Notes: generated by a model not told the origin, from the sequence alone. Shown: positions 10,831-23,002, counted from the first letter of the stretch. The stretch is 64,000 bases of DNA from Gymnogyps californianus (GCF_018139145.2 NC_059481.1:15860368-15924367), one strand, 5' to 3'. A program made the numbers and translations.

Positions 10831-13699
10831 TCTCCCACAAAGAGTGTCTACGTGGAGGTAGACACTCCCCCTATTTGGGACTGGCACAAGCGGGCCATCT
10901 GGAACCATTGCTGCTCCACCGACCAGTGTCCCCTTCTTGAGACATCCTGGGCTTGGAGAAGTCCCAGCGTTTGTGGGTGGGATGCTCTGGGGGGTGTTTG
11001 GAGGAGAGCTGGGGAAGGAGATAGCAGTGTGGATGTATCTGGCTGGTTACCCAGGTGAGGGGGGCTCGGGTGGACTCCCCCAGTACATGCTTACGGGCCC
11101 CAGAAGAGGCGGTGATTCAGAAATTAGAAAAGATTGCACCAATCCTGTTATTTCATGTCCTTTATTTATTCCACTGTTTTATGACCATGCTATTAAATGT
11201 CTGCTCTGGAGGGCTTTTTTCCTTCTCTCAGAACGTCTCACTTTTTTTCTAAAAGCATTTTTTTTTCCTCACCTACTTTGCTACTGACTCACTGGAGAGC
11301 CTAGATTTAGTCTAAACATTTCTCAGGAGACCGCCTGGTGTCTCACGTGGCTCGTTCCCCGTAATTCGCAGAGAAGTTCTTTTTATGAAAGATGAGGACT
11401 TCTATGAGGAGGGAGCTGCGCCTGAAGCAGGGACCATTTAGCCAGGTTCAGTGCCAAAACATTGGCTTTGAGTTCCTGGAGACAGCTCTGACCTTCTCTA
11501 CGCTGCTTGCACCAGGCTCAGTGGAAGTTGACTCAGCTTGTGCCAGGGAACCTGAGGTCAACTCTCCCAGTAGCAACCAGTGCAAGAATCTGCATCTCCT
11601 CCACCATGTCTTATAGAGCAAACCTGTACTTGCACTTGCCTGGTTGCTCTTTGAGTTGGTCCTGGCAAAATATTGGTGCTGAGGAGAAAGGAGAAATAAA
11701 CAACAGAGGAGATCCTAGGGTCCATCTCCATCCAATCCAGGATCCTGGAGACGTTTTATGATCTGCTTATATTCAGGGCTTGATAGGTATGGCCCAGCCC
11801 AAAGCAACCTCTCAGCTGCAGTCTTCTCTTAGAGCTGTCGAGAGTATCAGCCCAATCTCTTGCTTTTTGCACATTGTTTTGGAGAAGGGAAGCAAAGTCC
11901 TACGCTGCTTTTCTGGCATTTATAGCCCTTTGCTGCTTGTTTACTCTTCCCCCAAGGCTTAGCCCTGAGCATGGGGTGATCTGGTATTTGGAGGGGCAGA
12001 AAGAGGGGCTGGGAGGGCTGGATGACCCACGCTGGATCCCTTCCTCCTGGAAAAAGTTCAAAACAACTTCATAAGCATTTTAGTGTCAGTCGGAGAGATT
12101 CTCCACGGCCATAAACGCTGGCATGGTCTATAATTACACATGATCTGCCCACTCTAGAAAACTGATACTTACATGGTCCACTGGGCCCTGTGTCCCTGTC
12201 AAAATGCAGATCAGCCATTCCCTGCGGGACAGCTGAACCCTCCTTCCAGACAGAGCACTAAAAGAAAAAGAATGGGAGCTTTTTTTGGTAACGATAGCTT
12301 CTCCCTCCTTAAACTCAGACTCCATGGGTTTCTGGAGAGACTCTGGGGGAAATAAAGCGGGTTCCTCGAGTGTCTGGCTGGGATGCGCGCCTGTTTGAAA
12401 GCGTTTGGGGTGGACTCACAAGCCACCGAAGAGCTCAGACATGCCCAGAGGGCTGCAAGTCTCAGTGGTGCTGAGTCCTGCGGGTCTCCAGGGCGGAGAA
12501 AGCGTTGGAAGAAGGATGGAGACAACATGGATGGACAAGGGGAATCACCAGCCCTTGAGCTTGCAAGCTCAGGAGAAGAAATTATTGCTGCAGAGAACTA
12601 GTTGCGTCCTTACTAAATCTGCTGGTTCCTCTGACCTAGCATGGCTCCTGCAGACCATGGACCCCAATCCTGGGGTCCCTCCCCCACCTTGTCCCTGCCT
12701 CTCTTCAGCCAGAAAAGGAGACAAAACTGGGGAAAGTGCTGGAGCTTTTGTGCCTGAAAGAATTAAGAGAGGAGGCTGATAAGGATTAGGGGCTGATGCA
12801 GTTCATCAGTAGCAGAGCTGGTCTTCGCAACCAACAAGGTGCCTTCCAGGGCCATGTCTCTATAGTGGCTGGGCAGGGCATGTCCCAGAACTGCAGCAAG
12901 GAGAGGGAGCATGTCCCATGGAAAGGCAGCCCAGCTTTGCCAGGAGGTAGCGAAGGAGGCTGGGGAGTGTCTCCTGCTCCCAGCCCAGCCCTGGCCCTGC
13001 CACGCTGGCCCCAGAGAGGCAGAAGTGACTGCTGGAGGCAGGGGCTGGCAGCAATGAGGGAGCCTCAGTTTCCCTCCAGTGATGGGGGAGAGAAAAAGCA
13101 ATTACTGTCGGCGAACAGCAGGCTGACACCTCATCAGTGCCTGCAGTGACTGATATGTCCTTCTTCTGAGAGATTAATTATCTGAAAATAACTGTACACC
13201 AGGAACTACGAGATCTTGTCTCTGCAGAGGAGTCCTCTCCCCTCCCAGCAGCATGCTTGAGCGGGGACCCCTTGGCAGGTGATTGGGGGACCCCTTCGTG
13301 GTGCTCCAACCTCCCCAGCTACCAGCCTGGTGCTTTCTGCGGGCACCAAAACCAGCCAAACCCTGAAAGCAGTCCCCAAAGGGGCAGCACAGGGAACAGT
13401 GTGGTCGGAGCAAGGCGGTGGTGACAGCTAGGAGAGCTAAGGGGCAGAAATTTGGTTTAGAGGAGATGAGAGGCTTTGCAGGCTCGCGAGCTGCACCTTC
13501 TTGTGGTTGCATCAGGGTTTATAAGCTCCGTCTTGGGGGTCCCACCCCTTTGTGGCAGGAGTGGGGCACCCCACAACTGCCTCTCTGTCTCCTGCCAGAG
13601 CCTCACCAAAGTACCAGCTCCTCGGGAAGCCCGTGTCTAGCAATTAATCTCCCAGACATCTTCCGTGTCTCTGTATCTTCCTTCTGAGCTGACCCCTTG

Positions 13700-13960
13700 T
13701 TCCAGCTAAGATTTTTCTCCTCCTGAATTATATTTCATCTGTCGAATCTGGACAGATGAGGTGTGTGGAAATTTTGCAGGTCCATCTGATTCCTGCTGCT
13801 TTATCCAAGCTTCACCCGCTTCAAAGGGCGCAAATGCAAATATTGACAAGTTCAATAAAAAGACCCATCTAGCAGGTAAATAGCTAAACAGGCTGTCTAA
13901 TGAGGGGGTGCAGGGAAGGTATCTGAAGAGAAAATCAGCATTTTTTACCAATTTCTACAT
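13700..13960. promoter_or_regulatory. Candidate enhancer with E-box inverted repeat and POU octamer
   Basis: Contains a perfect 9-base inverted repeat, TCATCTGTC (13735-13743) and GACAGATGA (13751-13759), with a 7-base spacer. It places CATCTG and CAGATG E-boxes face to face, each next to a MEIS/TGIF-like CTGTC/GACAG. A third CATCTG is at 13783-13788, and a perfect POU octamer ATGCAAAT at 13834-13841. bHLH plus POU sites suit a neural enhancer, but binding is inference. Confidence 0.4.
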
Positions 13961-14589
13961 GCTGGCCTCTTGCCTAGACCCTAAATAATCCTGAACTATG
14001 GGCACACGGAGTTGTTACCCTGCCTCAGACCTTCCCAGCAGCTGATCCCACCCCACGCAGGGAAGGTGGCTTTCTGCTTGATGTTGAAAAGCCAAAATCC
14101 CCCGTGTTTACTGAGCTTGGCACTTTCCACAGAGCAGCAGCAAAGTGATAACGTCCCAGGTCACCCGACTCCCACATCACTTGGCTGTGCAGCCCTGCCT
14201 GCAGCCATCCCCTGCTCCCTGGTACCCGATATCCTAATTCAGCCCTTCCTTAACGATGTTTGCAAAGATTTCCACTGGCGGAGCAGGATGCCGGCTGCGG
14301 TCTCCACCGTGCTCCCAGCCCGCGGATGTGCTCCCCTCATCCCAGATCGATCTTCACATTGGAACTTGTGCTGTTTGATCTGCTCATTGCGATGCAGTGG
14401 AAGGGAGCGAGTCCAGGGAACAGGCCTCCTTGGAATTAAACCGCCTCTCTAATGCGATTACAAATGGCTGTTAACCCTCGTATCAACATGAAGGAATGCT
14501 ATCTAGGGGTGGTGGTGGGGAACGAGACATGAAAGTCCCTACTTGCTCTATGCTAAATGGAAACGAGGGGTGCTCTGTTACTAGGAATA

Positions 14590-14690
14590 ACTAGGCTTCC
14601 CCAGCTCCCTCACAGGGGGTTAGGAGAGTTATTTTATGTTTGCAAAGCACTTTGAAGAAGGGATACATCCTAAAAATGCTGCAGGTATGA
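14590..14690 (+). repeat. MIR-like SINE 3' portion
   Basis: CACAGGGGGTTAGGAGAG, then TTATGTTTGCAAAGCACTTTGAA and ATCCTAAAAATGC, follow the order of the ancient tRNA-derived SINE tail (… GTTTGTAAAGCACTTTGAGATCCT …). Divergence is high, as expected for an ancient element. Recognised from memory of the consensus. Confidence 0.45.
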
Positions 14691-14799
14691 GCACCATTGC
14701 TCCCAGTGCTGCTCTCGCTCAGGTGAGAGGATTGCAGCTATGGGACATCTTCCACCCAAGGATTTCACAGCATGTGACCTGTGTTGGGCATGGGCAGAA

Positions 14800-14897
14800 G
14801 GTGCAAATATTATTATCATGCCATTTTAGCAAATGGAGAAACAGGGATGCAGAGCACAGGGGAGCTGTTGAACATCTCTCACGGAGTTGGGATTAGG
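14800..14897 (-). repeat. MIR-like SINE fragment, reverse orientation
   Basis: Text from TATTATTATCATGCCATTTTAG through AAATGGAGAAACAGGGATGCAGAGCACAGG to GAGTTGGGATTAG parallels the reverse complement of MIR (… ATTTTACAGATGAGGAAACTGAGGCACAGAG … GAGCTGGGATT …). It lies tail-to-tail with the + strand fragment at 14590-14690, about 110 bases away. Confidence 0.5.
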
Positions 14898-17219
14898 AGG
14901 GAAGACTCCTGCATGCTGTTGTGATCTCCACCTAGGGGATACTTGGACTTGAAGACGTTGGTGTTTAGGAAGCACATATTGACTGACAATGCTGCTGTAG
15001 AGGCACAATGTTCTCTCTGGAAATCAAGTTGGGTTTTTCAAAAACCTCCATGTGTGGGAGCAGGGTAGCTAAAATATTTTCTGGACCATTACCTTTTTAG
15101 CCTGAAGGACCCAGGAGACATCCAAGTGCTCAGCTCTGGCTGCGTGTCTCTCCTCCAAATCAGGCCAAGCCTCAAGCTCACCCACCCCCTCCTCCAGCAT
15201 CCCCCTAAGCCTTAGGAGGAACCGGAGATATGCCGGGTGACGGGGCTGTTTCACCCTAACTGTGTCGCTGGTCTGGACCAGAGGACCCTGGAGCTACAGC
15301 CTTGTTGGAGCCACCACCTCCACTCCGCGGTACTACTCGGTGCTAGGAGGGATGGCTGCCTGGACACCAAGCTGAACATTACACAGCAGACTGATGAAAA
15401 CTAATTTTCCCCCAACCTCCCCCTTTTGTCTTCACAGCAGAAACGTCAAGCAGGCTGTACAGAAAAGAAGAAAACTATACCAGAACAATCTTGGCTTTGT
15501 TCCCACTGTCAGTTTCGTTCCCTCCATCAACAATCAACCAGGACAGGAGCATCTGCTTCGCTCAGAAGGGCTCATAAGCGTCATCTGTGCACCCCAACAC
15601 AGCAGCCATGAGCCTTTTTCCCCAAAACTGTTATCAATGCATAACTCTTCAGCCAGAGAGTGTCTGCAAAACCCCTTCTAATCTTAATTTCTACAAAACC
15701 CCACTGCATCCTTGGCATGGTCAGAGGCAGAGGCAGCCACTGTCTCCTGAGCTGAAGTGGGGATACGTGTGATGCCCAGGGAGGTCTCCAAGGAAGATGA
15801 GCAGAGAGTGGGAAGGCACCTGCCCGGGATGGGCCAGGGAGGGCAGGGACAGCAGAGGTACAGGACGTTCTCAGAGCATAGACAGTAACAGCCTTGTCCA
15901 TGCTTCTCCTTTCTTCCTCCTGACAGCTTGACAACCTAACAGGAAATATGAAGTCAGTGAAGGGAGAAATGTTATCAGGAGTCCCATGTTAAGAGGGCAG
16001 ACAGGCCAGATTGGACGAAAATGAGAAGCTGTCCGGACTAATGCAATCATTTATCACTCAGCAGTTGGGCAGGGAGCCTGGCAGTGCCTGGCACTCAGAG
16101 GAGGCTCTCTTGGCCCCTGGTACCCTGCTCCAGTTGGTGAGGGTTGTTTCTCCTGGATTCTCCAGGGCTTGAGGTTTCCCTTTCACCACCTTGTTGTGCT
16201 TGTGGTACCTGCCTCATTTTGCTCTCGCCGTTGTCCCCTGCATGCTTCCCTCCTCCCCAGAGCCACACTGGAGCTTATGCTGCTTCATTGTGGACCCTTT
16301 TTCAGAAAAGATGGCATCTTGTCAGGTCATTGCTTGTGCTGAGACATTTCATCACCGGGCCATTTTGGCTCCACGCTGTGTTAGCTGCTCGCTTGGAACC
16401 TGGATTTACTGCTTCCTCATCCCTAGCCATAAAAAGAGGCATTGCTGAAACGCCACTGCAAAAAGGGGTCAGCATGAAAGCGTTACCAAAAGGAAGCAGC
16501 AAGGGAATTTCACTCCCTGCTCATGTTGCATCTTAGGGTTTGCTCCGCGTTTGGGCCATATGTGATCCGCACCCCAGGGGAATGGCCGGACATCAAAGGG
16601 TGACTTCTGGCGAGGATGAGCTCATTCGCCCCTGCTCGACCCTTCCTGCAAGGCAGGGGGGTGGGAGCTCCGTGACCACCCAGCAGCTCTTCCCTGTCCG
16701 GGGCTGTGAGTGTCTGGGGCAGGGAACCCCACCGGCTGCAGCTGCTCTGGCTCTGTCAGGATCCGCTCTTCCTCCTCCTCAGCCTGTAAATCGGAGGGAG
16801 ACCTATGCTTCTCTTTAGACCCACGAATCCCCTGTGCTGCTAGCACCGTTCAGTCCAGCACGGCAGCATCTCACACTGGGGGTGGGTTATCAAAAAAGTT
16901 TGCACGTGGTGTTTCAGTGCCAGGCTGTGGGACCTGGATGCCCACCAAGCCACGTCTCCTGCACCTTGCCTCTGCAGCCGATGTGCATGGGCTTTGCGAC
17001 TAACATCATCTTCTGGATCTCCAGGAAAACGGTGATGTGCCAAACCATATAGCTAATTTGTACAGGCCCTGTCACAGATGAGCACTTAGCTGTGTAATTA
17101 CTGGAGCTGGCCACAGGACAAGAAAGCTGACTTCGTCACTGCTCTCAGATTTTGTTGTTTGTTTCTTTTTTTGAGGAAAACCAAATCTTCAGGCACTGAG
17201 AGATGAGGGCTGGGCTGGG

Positions 17220-17330
17220 CTGGTGTGCAGGGCAGTGGCTCAGGGCTGGGGAGCACAGATTCAAATCCTCTCTCTGCTTGAATTATTTTCCCTCCTGGAC
17301 ACTTCAGTGTCCCATATCCCTAATGCTCCA
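17220..17330 (+). repeat. Possible MIR-like SINE fragment
   Basis: The order 'AGCACAGATTCAAATCCTCTCTCTGCTTG … CCTGGACACTTCAGTGTCCCATATC' resembles the MIR body with its B-box-like GATTCAAATCC, followed by the CTCAGTTTCCCCATC region, but is strongly diverged. Confidence 0.35.
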
Positions 17331-18029
17331 TCTGCAGACCCGCTCCCCTGTGTCCTCTCACCTTTCCTGGCTGTGGAAACCAGCTTATTTCCAAGAAACA
17401 TTTTGGCTGGGACAAAGCTCTCAGCAATGTTGCATCCAGGTCCAGCCGTTATTCCTCCTTCAGCCAGACTCCTGGATGGGCCCCTCCATGTGTCCAGCTC
17501 TGTCACTGTGTCCTCACCACCCCTTTTCAGAGCAGCTTCAGCTTATACTTTTGATGGGGAGCTGCCCTTCTCTGAAAGAGCTCTGTGCCCTCTCTTCCCC
17601 CCAGCACAGCCTAAATCCAGCTGGAAGAGGTGTCAGAGCCCTTCTGTGCCTGATGAGATCCTCCTCAGACAGAGCTTAGCCACCCCCAGCCCTTGTACTT
17701 CCCATCCACAGAGCCATTTGCCCCCCAAACAGCACCAGACCTTCCTTCCATCTCTTGCAGAAGAACCATCAGGAGGAGGACCGGCAATTTCAGGAGAAAC
17801 ACAGCCCCTCTGTGGCAGAGGACAGATATGGGTGGCACTGATGGAGCTTCCCAGGGCTTTCCAGCTCTGGCTGTCTGCTGAGGCAGTATTGGTTCAGGTC
17901 CAAGGCAAGGGGGAGGTTTTGCCAACATGCATCCCATGCTGAGGACCCACCAGGCACGTAACAACAACAGCCACCCGTTTTCTGGCTTAGCAACGGAGAA
18001 GCAAAATTACTCGGACCGCTGCCTCCTCC

Positions 18030-18180
18030 AGGAATATGGAATGTTAATTATTATTAATGACTCCCTGTGACTTTTATTATTGCAATTCTAATTAATTGGA
18101 TTATTACTATTTCCTCTCTTGGAGATGCTTGGGGGTGGCACGTAGAAGTAATGGACATTGCTTTCAATAGAGAAAAGGGA
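18030..18180. promoter_or_regulatory. Candidate conserved non-coding element rich in homeodomain cores
   Basis: Dense run of TAAT cores (GTTAATTATTATTAATGAC, then CTAATTAATTGGATTATTAC) plus GGAATATGGAATG. It is the most homeodomain-rich patch upstream of the gene, not a simple repeat, and set between GC-rich flanks. Function is inference. Confidence 0.38.
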
Positions 18181-18727
18181 CAAGAAGGAACTCACGCGAT
18201 GTTATTTGGATAATACAAAATGGCAGAGGTGAGCGGAGATCTGGGAGACTTGTCCTAGAGGGGATAGAGTATGAGATTAGCAGTGCCAGCACCAAACCCT
18301 CCACAGGCTGGATGCTTCAATTCAATGCACGTTTTTGCTATTTCCCAGCTATAAAAATATAAAAGACTAGCCCTTAGGCCTTAGTCCCAAGACCCCTTAG
18401 CTCCCTGTATCTCAATCGATGGTGAGTCCCTCCAGGTGGCTGGCCAGGCAGTTCCCCCAAGGCTCAGGCCAGGAGAAAACTGGCAGCAGATAGTCTCTGT
18501 ACATGGCACGAGAGTGCCTTTGTCCCCAAATCTTTGTCTCATCACACTCAATCAGCCATCCCATGGAGCTGCCCAAGGCACCTGCTCATCACACTAGTTC
18601 CTCCTTGCCCTGAGCTCCGGACGAGCCAGTCTTCCTTGTGGTGAGACCTGTCGTTAAACGTATGGCGCAGCACCAATTCACCAAAAATAGCTCTGAAGAA
18701 AGAAAAAGAGAAAAAGCGTGCGTGCAG

Positions 18728-18749
18728 GCACGTGCGCGCGTGTGTGTGT
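18728..18749. repeat. Alternating purine-pyrimidine tract (Z-DNA prone)
   Basis: Twenty-two bases alternate purine and pyrimidine without a break, combining ACGTGCGCGCG with (TG)n. The CG-rich core makes this more Z-prone than a plain (TG)n. Confidence 0.6.
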
Positions 18750-18774
18750 CCACAAACCCATTTGCTGTTTAGGT

Positions 18775-18960
18775 GTCAGAAATAAATTTTACCACTGGAG
18801 TCTGCAGCATCTGATTAGTGAATTATTCAGTTTGGAGATTGCCTTCGCTGTGACCTCATTAGTAACCCCGAGGTGAGCGGGACGCATTAGACTAACCACC
18901 AGGCTGTCACTGAGGAGCAGAACTGGGGCATTAAAATGGATTAAAGTGCTTTACCAAGAA
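18775..18960. promoter_or_regulatory. Candidate conserved non-coding element
   Basis: AT-rich, non-repetitive block with CTGATTAGTGAATTATTCAG, TTCGCTGTGACCTCATTAGTAAC (TGACCTCA, CRE/nuclear-receptor-like) and CATTAGACTAACC. Composition and motif clustering only. Confidence 0.3.
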
Positions 18961-18976
18961 GTGCGGCACAACTCAT

Positions 18977-19060
18977 AAAAAAAAAAAAAGACAAAAGGGA
19001 AAAGAGAGAGGGATAGAAGGGGGAGAAAAGAAAGACAGACCAATAAAATAAATAAATAAA
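18977..19060. repeat. A13, purine tract and (AATA)n low-complexity block
   Basis: Thirteen A, then a mostly purine stretch of GGGAAAAGAGAGAGGG type, then AATAAAATAAATAAATAAA. No retroposon body is attached. Confidence 0.65.
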
Positions 19061-20639
19061 CCATCCTGTTAAGCTGGCAGCCTAAGGATAAACAGGCAAG
19101 CAGGCGGAGGGGCACAGGAGCCCCAGTGTGCTGGCAAAGCACGAGCCTTCGCTTTGAAGCCAGGCAGGTCTGCGGTTGGGAAGAGGCATCTGCAGGGCTC
19201 TTTGCTGTCTGCTCTGCCAAGGGAGCCCAGCATCTGCTCAGTGAAACCAGCCCTTAGGATGCCAGCCAAATCACCCTGGCTGCTTAGGAGAGCCTCCTCT
19301 TTTTGACCCCCGTTGGGCTGACACCCAGCCTTGGACCTCCTCTATGTCAGGGCAGATGATGTGGGGCTGAAGTAAAGTCCTCACATGGATCTGACCTCTA
19401 AGTGTTGGTGCCCATGTTGGGGGCCTCAGTTGTTCCATGCTGCTGGCTGCAAATGGGAGTCTGGTGAGGACGTACACATGTCTCTCAATCCTGCCCATGA
19501 GCAGGACTTACTCAGCTGACGTGGGGAGGAAGATGTGGCCCACAGTGATCATTCAAGGACCATGGTGACCCACTTGAAGGGGACATGATAGAGGGAGGGA
19601 GAGGTGAGATACCCCATTTTGTCTCTTCCTGACAAGCCTACAGAAGGGGAAGGGGGATGGGTTTGTACCACGCTCCCTCAGGGTCAGCTATTCTTTCCTG
19701 GGGGGAGGCATCGGCTGATGCGAACAGCTTTCATCTGGGGATGGGCCTGGTGACTGATGTGGTCGCATTTGTTTGCTCAGCAGCAGTTGCAAATAATGGA
19801 TGTTAAAAGGCTTTGTGGTTCATTGATGGCCATGCTCATAACCACACACTCTTCATCCAGTTCTGGGGAAGAAATGCAGCGCTCTCCGTCTAACTTCTCA
19901 GGTCCTAAGCCCTGCCTTCGACATGATGTGGCCTTGATCCCTTTGCTGTGTGCACAAGAGACCCTGTTGGTGAGAGATGCTCCAAGGTGGTGGCTGGACC
20001 CTGCGAGAAGATCATCCAAGGGTCTGTTCCTTCCTCCCACCACTGCAGCTGCTAGAAGCCTGGATGTGCACCCGTGGCACTGGACCCAGACCTTTATGGG
20101 GTCTCTCTGTGGTAGTGCCTGTTGAGTACATTTGCCTCTCCCACTTCCTTAGTGACAGTACTGGGAGCACTTTATTGCCAACTCCCATCAGGGCCAGTCT
20201 TCAAGAGGACACTATGGGATTTCTCTGTGTCATCCAGTCCTCAGAGGCATGGTGAGCTCCCAGGTTTCTTCAATGGAGCCAAGTGTTTACTTTCCATCTA
20301 GCTTCATCTGTTCAGCTTGGGCCCATCTGTAACTGGGGAGACCCCTGTTTAATACTTTCCCCATGCTTCCTATTATTAGTCCTCCAGCTGTCCCAACCCA
20401 TCCATCCCAGGCCAGCTCTGCACCTGGGCTGATGTCTGGGCCAATGCAGGAATGGGAACTTGTTGTCTATCTCTTCTCCTCTGTGGGGTTTTGGACATCT
20501 GGGACTATCCAGAGCAGGGCTATGTTGGCTGACCCCTCACCCTGCCCCATTTGAATCTGTCAGGGGTGCCCTGGCCTCTCATGGGAGGCTGTAAGAGGAA
20601 CAAGAAGGCATAAGGAGGGTGGGACACAACTACCTGAGT

Positions 20640-20900
20640 TTTATTAGGTTTAATTGTCCCTATTTAGTTATACTTGAGTGCACAAAGAATCTTAATTGAA
20701 TTGATTTCAAACACCCAGGGCAAACGAGCCACTCGATAGAGACAAGCTGAGAAGGGAGCAATTCAGGCTGTCGGTTCCCCGGGTCTTTCCCGAATCCTCC
20801 CTCCTCTACCCACCAGGCGAGTACAGGAAATTCATTCATTTATTGCTGCTTAATAATATATACTTATGCACTGTGTATCCCAAGCTATTTGCATTGTCAA
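20640..20900. promoter_or_regulatory. Candidate conserved non-coding element with POU octamer
   Basis: Two AT-rich halves (20640-20715 and 20825-20900) flank a GC-richer part. The right half has TTATTGCTGCTTAATAATATATACTTATGC and a perfect octamer ATTTGCAT at 20887-20894; the left half has TCTTAATTGAATTGATT. Inference from motifs. Confidence 0.32.
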
Positions 20901-22776
20901 GTCATGTGCATTGATGTGGAAGCTTTGCTTTCCCTTGTGTTGCTGCTGGTGTCATCTTTGAGTGTTTGCCTAACGATGACTTGACGAAGCGAAGGGAAAG
21001 ATGCAGCAGAATTGAAAAATGGCTGGGGGAGCCCAACCAGGGCTCTCTGTCACCATCCCGGGAATTGCTGGACTGTGTTAACTGAACATCTAGCAGGGAC
21101 ATGCACAGTAGTATGCCTTCCCCCTCCAATTAGAGTAGCCACATTGACTTTGTTTTGAAGGCCAGCCAAATTTCACTCCACTGATTTCTAGGACAGTTGT
21201 CCTAGTGGCATTCTCATCTCCCATGCAGATTGTCATTACCTCAGCTTAGCCCCCTCCAAAAAATAATCATCTTAAACCAGAAGAAAGTGCCGTACCAAAT
21301 AAACAGGACACTCCTTGCACTTCATCTTCCTTTTTCCAGCCAGCCCCCTTTGGTCTGCTGTGCTGCCACGGACACATAGGGACATGAGGGACCTTTCCCA
21401 GAATTGCCACTACTGTCTCAACACATCCTCGTTGCGCTTGTGTCTCTCGACATCTTGTGAATTTGGAGGCCAGGCTTGTAGGGTGAGTTTGAAGGACAGA
21501 AGACCTGCTCCCTTCTCTTATGCATGAGTTTCTTTCTTCCATCTTGTGTTTCCTGTGGGAGCTGTTTGCAACGCACGTTTTCAGCGATGAACAGAGCTGC
21601 ATGTCATGTCTCCTCACAAGGCTTCTCCCAGCCCCCATTGCTTGCTTAATTACTTGGAAAAACCCTTCCACCTCTCTAGGCAGGGACACCTCTAGTGAGT
21701 CTCCTTTGCACGCAGCTGCCCGTCACAGCTCCTGGCTGGGCAGCTAGGCAGGCTGCGAGACGCTGCATGCTTGCTCATGGGACACAGCTTGGGATGTGAA
21801 TGCAGACACAAGAGCATCCCTCATGACCTTCAGGTGCACCCTCCTTGGCACTAAATTATCCATAAGGAACCTTGCTCATCAGCGCAGATGGATTATCCAC
21901 TGGACTAAAGCTGGACCTTCCTCATCCACTCATGAGAGATGAGCACTTTGCAAAGGACCAGCCTGAAAATCAACGCAGGACAAGAGCCCAACCCCAAGTT
22001 GCCTACATCCCAGCCCAGCGGGCAGCAGCACCCTCTCCACAGCTGCTGTCCCCTCGGCCTGCGATTGGCACCCAGCTCTGCCGCCGGCCCTGGAGCATCC
22101 TCTTCCCAGTTCCCCGGCAGCCAGAAGAGGGTGGCATCAATCCCTGCCTGTTTTGTAAAGCAAGGCTGGAGTTTTCTCTTGGCCATTTGCTAAACAGCTG
22201 GAGTGCTCCCTGTATCCAAGGAAACCTGCCTTAACCTGCTGCTTACAGGGAGGCTTCCGTTCGGCAAGTTTCTCTCGGCTTTCCTCGGTGCTCCCGGGTT
22301 AAGATTTCGGGAGGTCTATAAGGCGAGATGCACCTGCCTTGTTCTTGCACTCCCAGCCTCTTGTGCTCACCCCGCTTTGGGAACTGAGCCTGTGTAGAGC
22401 GGAATGGGAAAAGTCCTGATTTCCCCGGTTTTGTTGCCACTTAGTTGCAGTTTCACAAAAACAGAGGCAGAGCCTGGAGGCTGTTTTTCTGCTTCTGTTT
22501 CTTTTTCCTTTCTTCTTCTTCTTCCCTACTTCCAACATTTCCAGTAGGTGAAATGCAGTGTAACCACCCACTGTGGAGATGCTCTGTGCTGCATCTTCGA
22601 CTGGGGTCATGTGTGGGAGCTGAGCACCACCGGGAGAGACGTGGATGAGGGCTTGGGAGGAGGTGGAAAGAATTAAAATCCAGGAACGCTGGAGAGGCTG
22701 GGAGAAACTTGTGGGTTAGGCAGTGTCTGTGGCTGCAGCCAGGACCTTCCACCTCTTGACCAAAGCAGGAAAGACT

Positions 22777-22796
22777 GCAAGCACCAGGGACAGCAG
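22777..22796 (+). promoter_or_regulatory. REST/NRSF RE1-like site
   Basis: GCAAGCACCAGGGACAGCAG carries both RE1 halves, AGCACC and GGACAG, at the canonical spacing. It matches 12 of the 14 specified positions of NTYAGMRCCNNRGMSAG; the two mismatches are T and Y at the left end. It sits about 12.9 kb upstream of the first NTRK3 coding exon. REST silences neuronal genes in non-neuronal cells, so such a site beside a neuronal receptor is plausible, but binding is inference. Confidence 0.45.
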
Positions 22797-23002
22797 GGAG
22801 CAGGCAATGCTCTCAGGTTTCTCTAGACACTTTCTCTTCCACTGGCCCATGTTTACTCTCCGGATGTGGCTGTCAGCACCTCCTGGCCCTGCCAAGCTGC
22901 TGTTGGCAGCTCTGACACTTCCCAAATGCCGTATCTCTCCAGAGTGCAGCCTCTGTCCTTCCCTGCAACACCTGAACCCGTCCCATCCATCCCACCTCTC
23001 CT

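Larger units (their letters stand above)
9481..18029. other. Upstream intergenic region, no gene recognised
   Basis: No coding exon seen. It includes T16 at 9546-9561, a 19-base tandem duplication (9893-9936), candidate regulatory blocks near 10690-10830 and 13700-13960, MIR-like fragments at 14590-14690, 14800-14897 and 17220-17330, and GC-rich filler. Two overlapping frames at 17203-17942 look like chance frames. Confidence 0.6.
18961..22700. other. Upstream intergenic region, no gene recognised
   Basis: Holds A13 at 18977-18989 followed by a purine-rich stretch to about 19040, a short (AATA)n at 19043-19060, and a candidate regulatory block at 20640-20900. The remaining GC-rich DNA shows no credible exon. 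Confidence 0.6.

Noticed and set aside
13040..13100. MIR-like GAGCCTCAGTTTCCCTCC
   Set aside because: The match is limited to about 20 bases in GC-rich DNA and the rest of the element does not align.
16690..16710. RE1-like CTGTCCGGGGCTGTGA
   Set aside because: The two halves are at the wrong spacing for a canonical RE1 site.
17223..17942. 239-codon open frame on the + strand
   Set aside because: Ser/Pro/Leu-rich composition typical of pyrimidine-rich DNA, with a second overlapping frame of similar length and a MIR-like start. No known domain.
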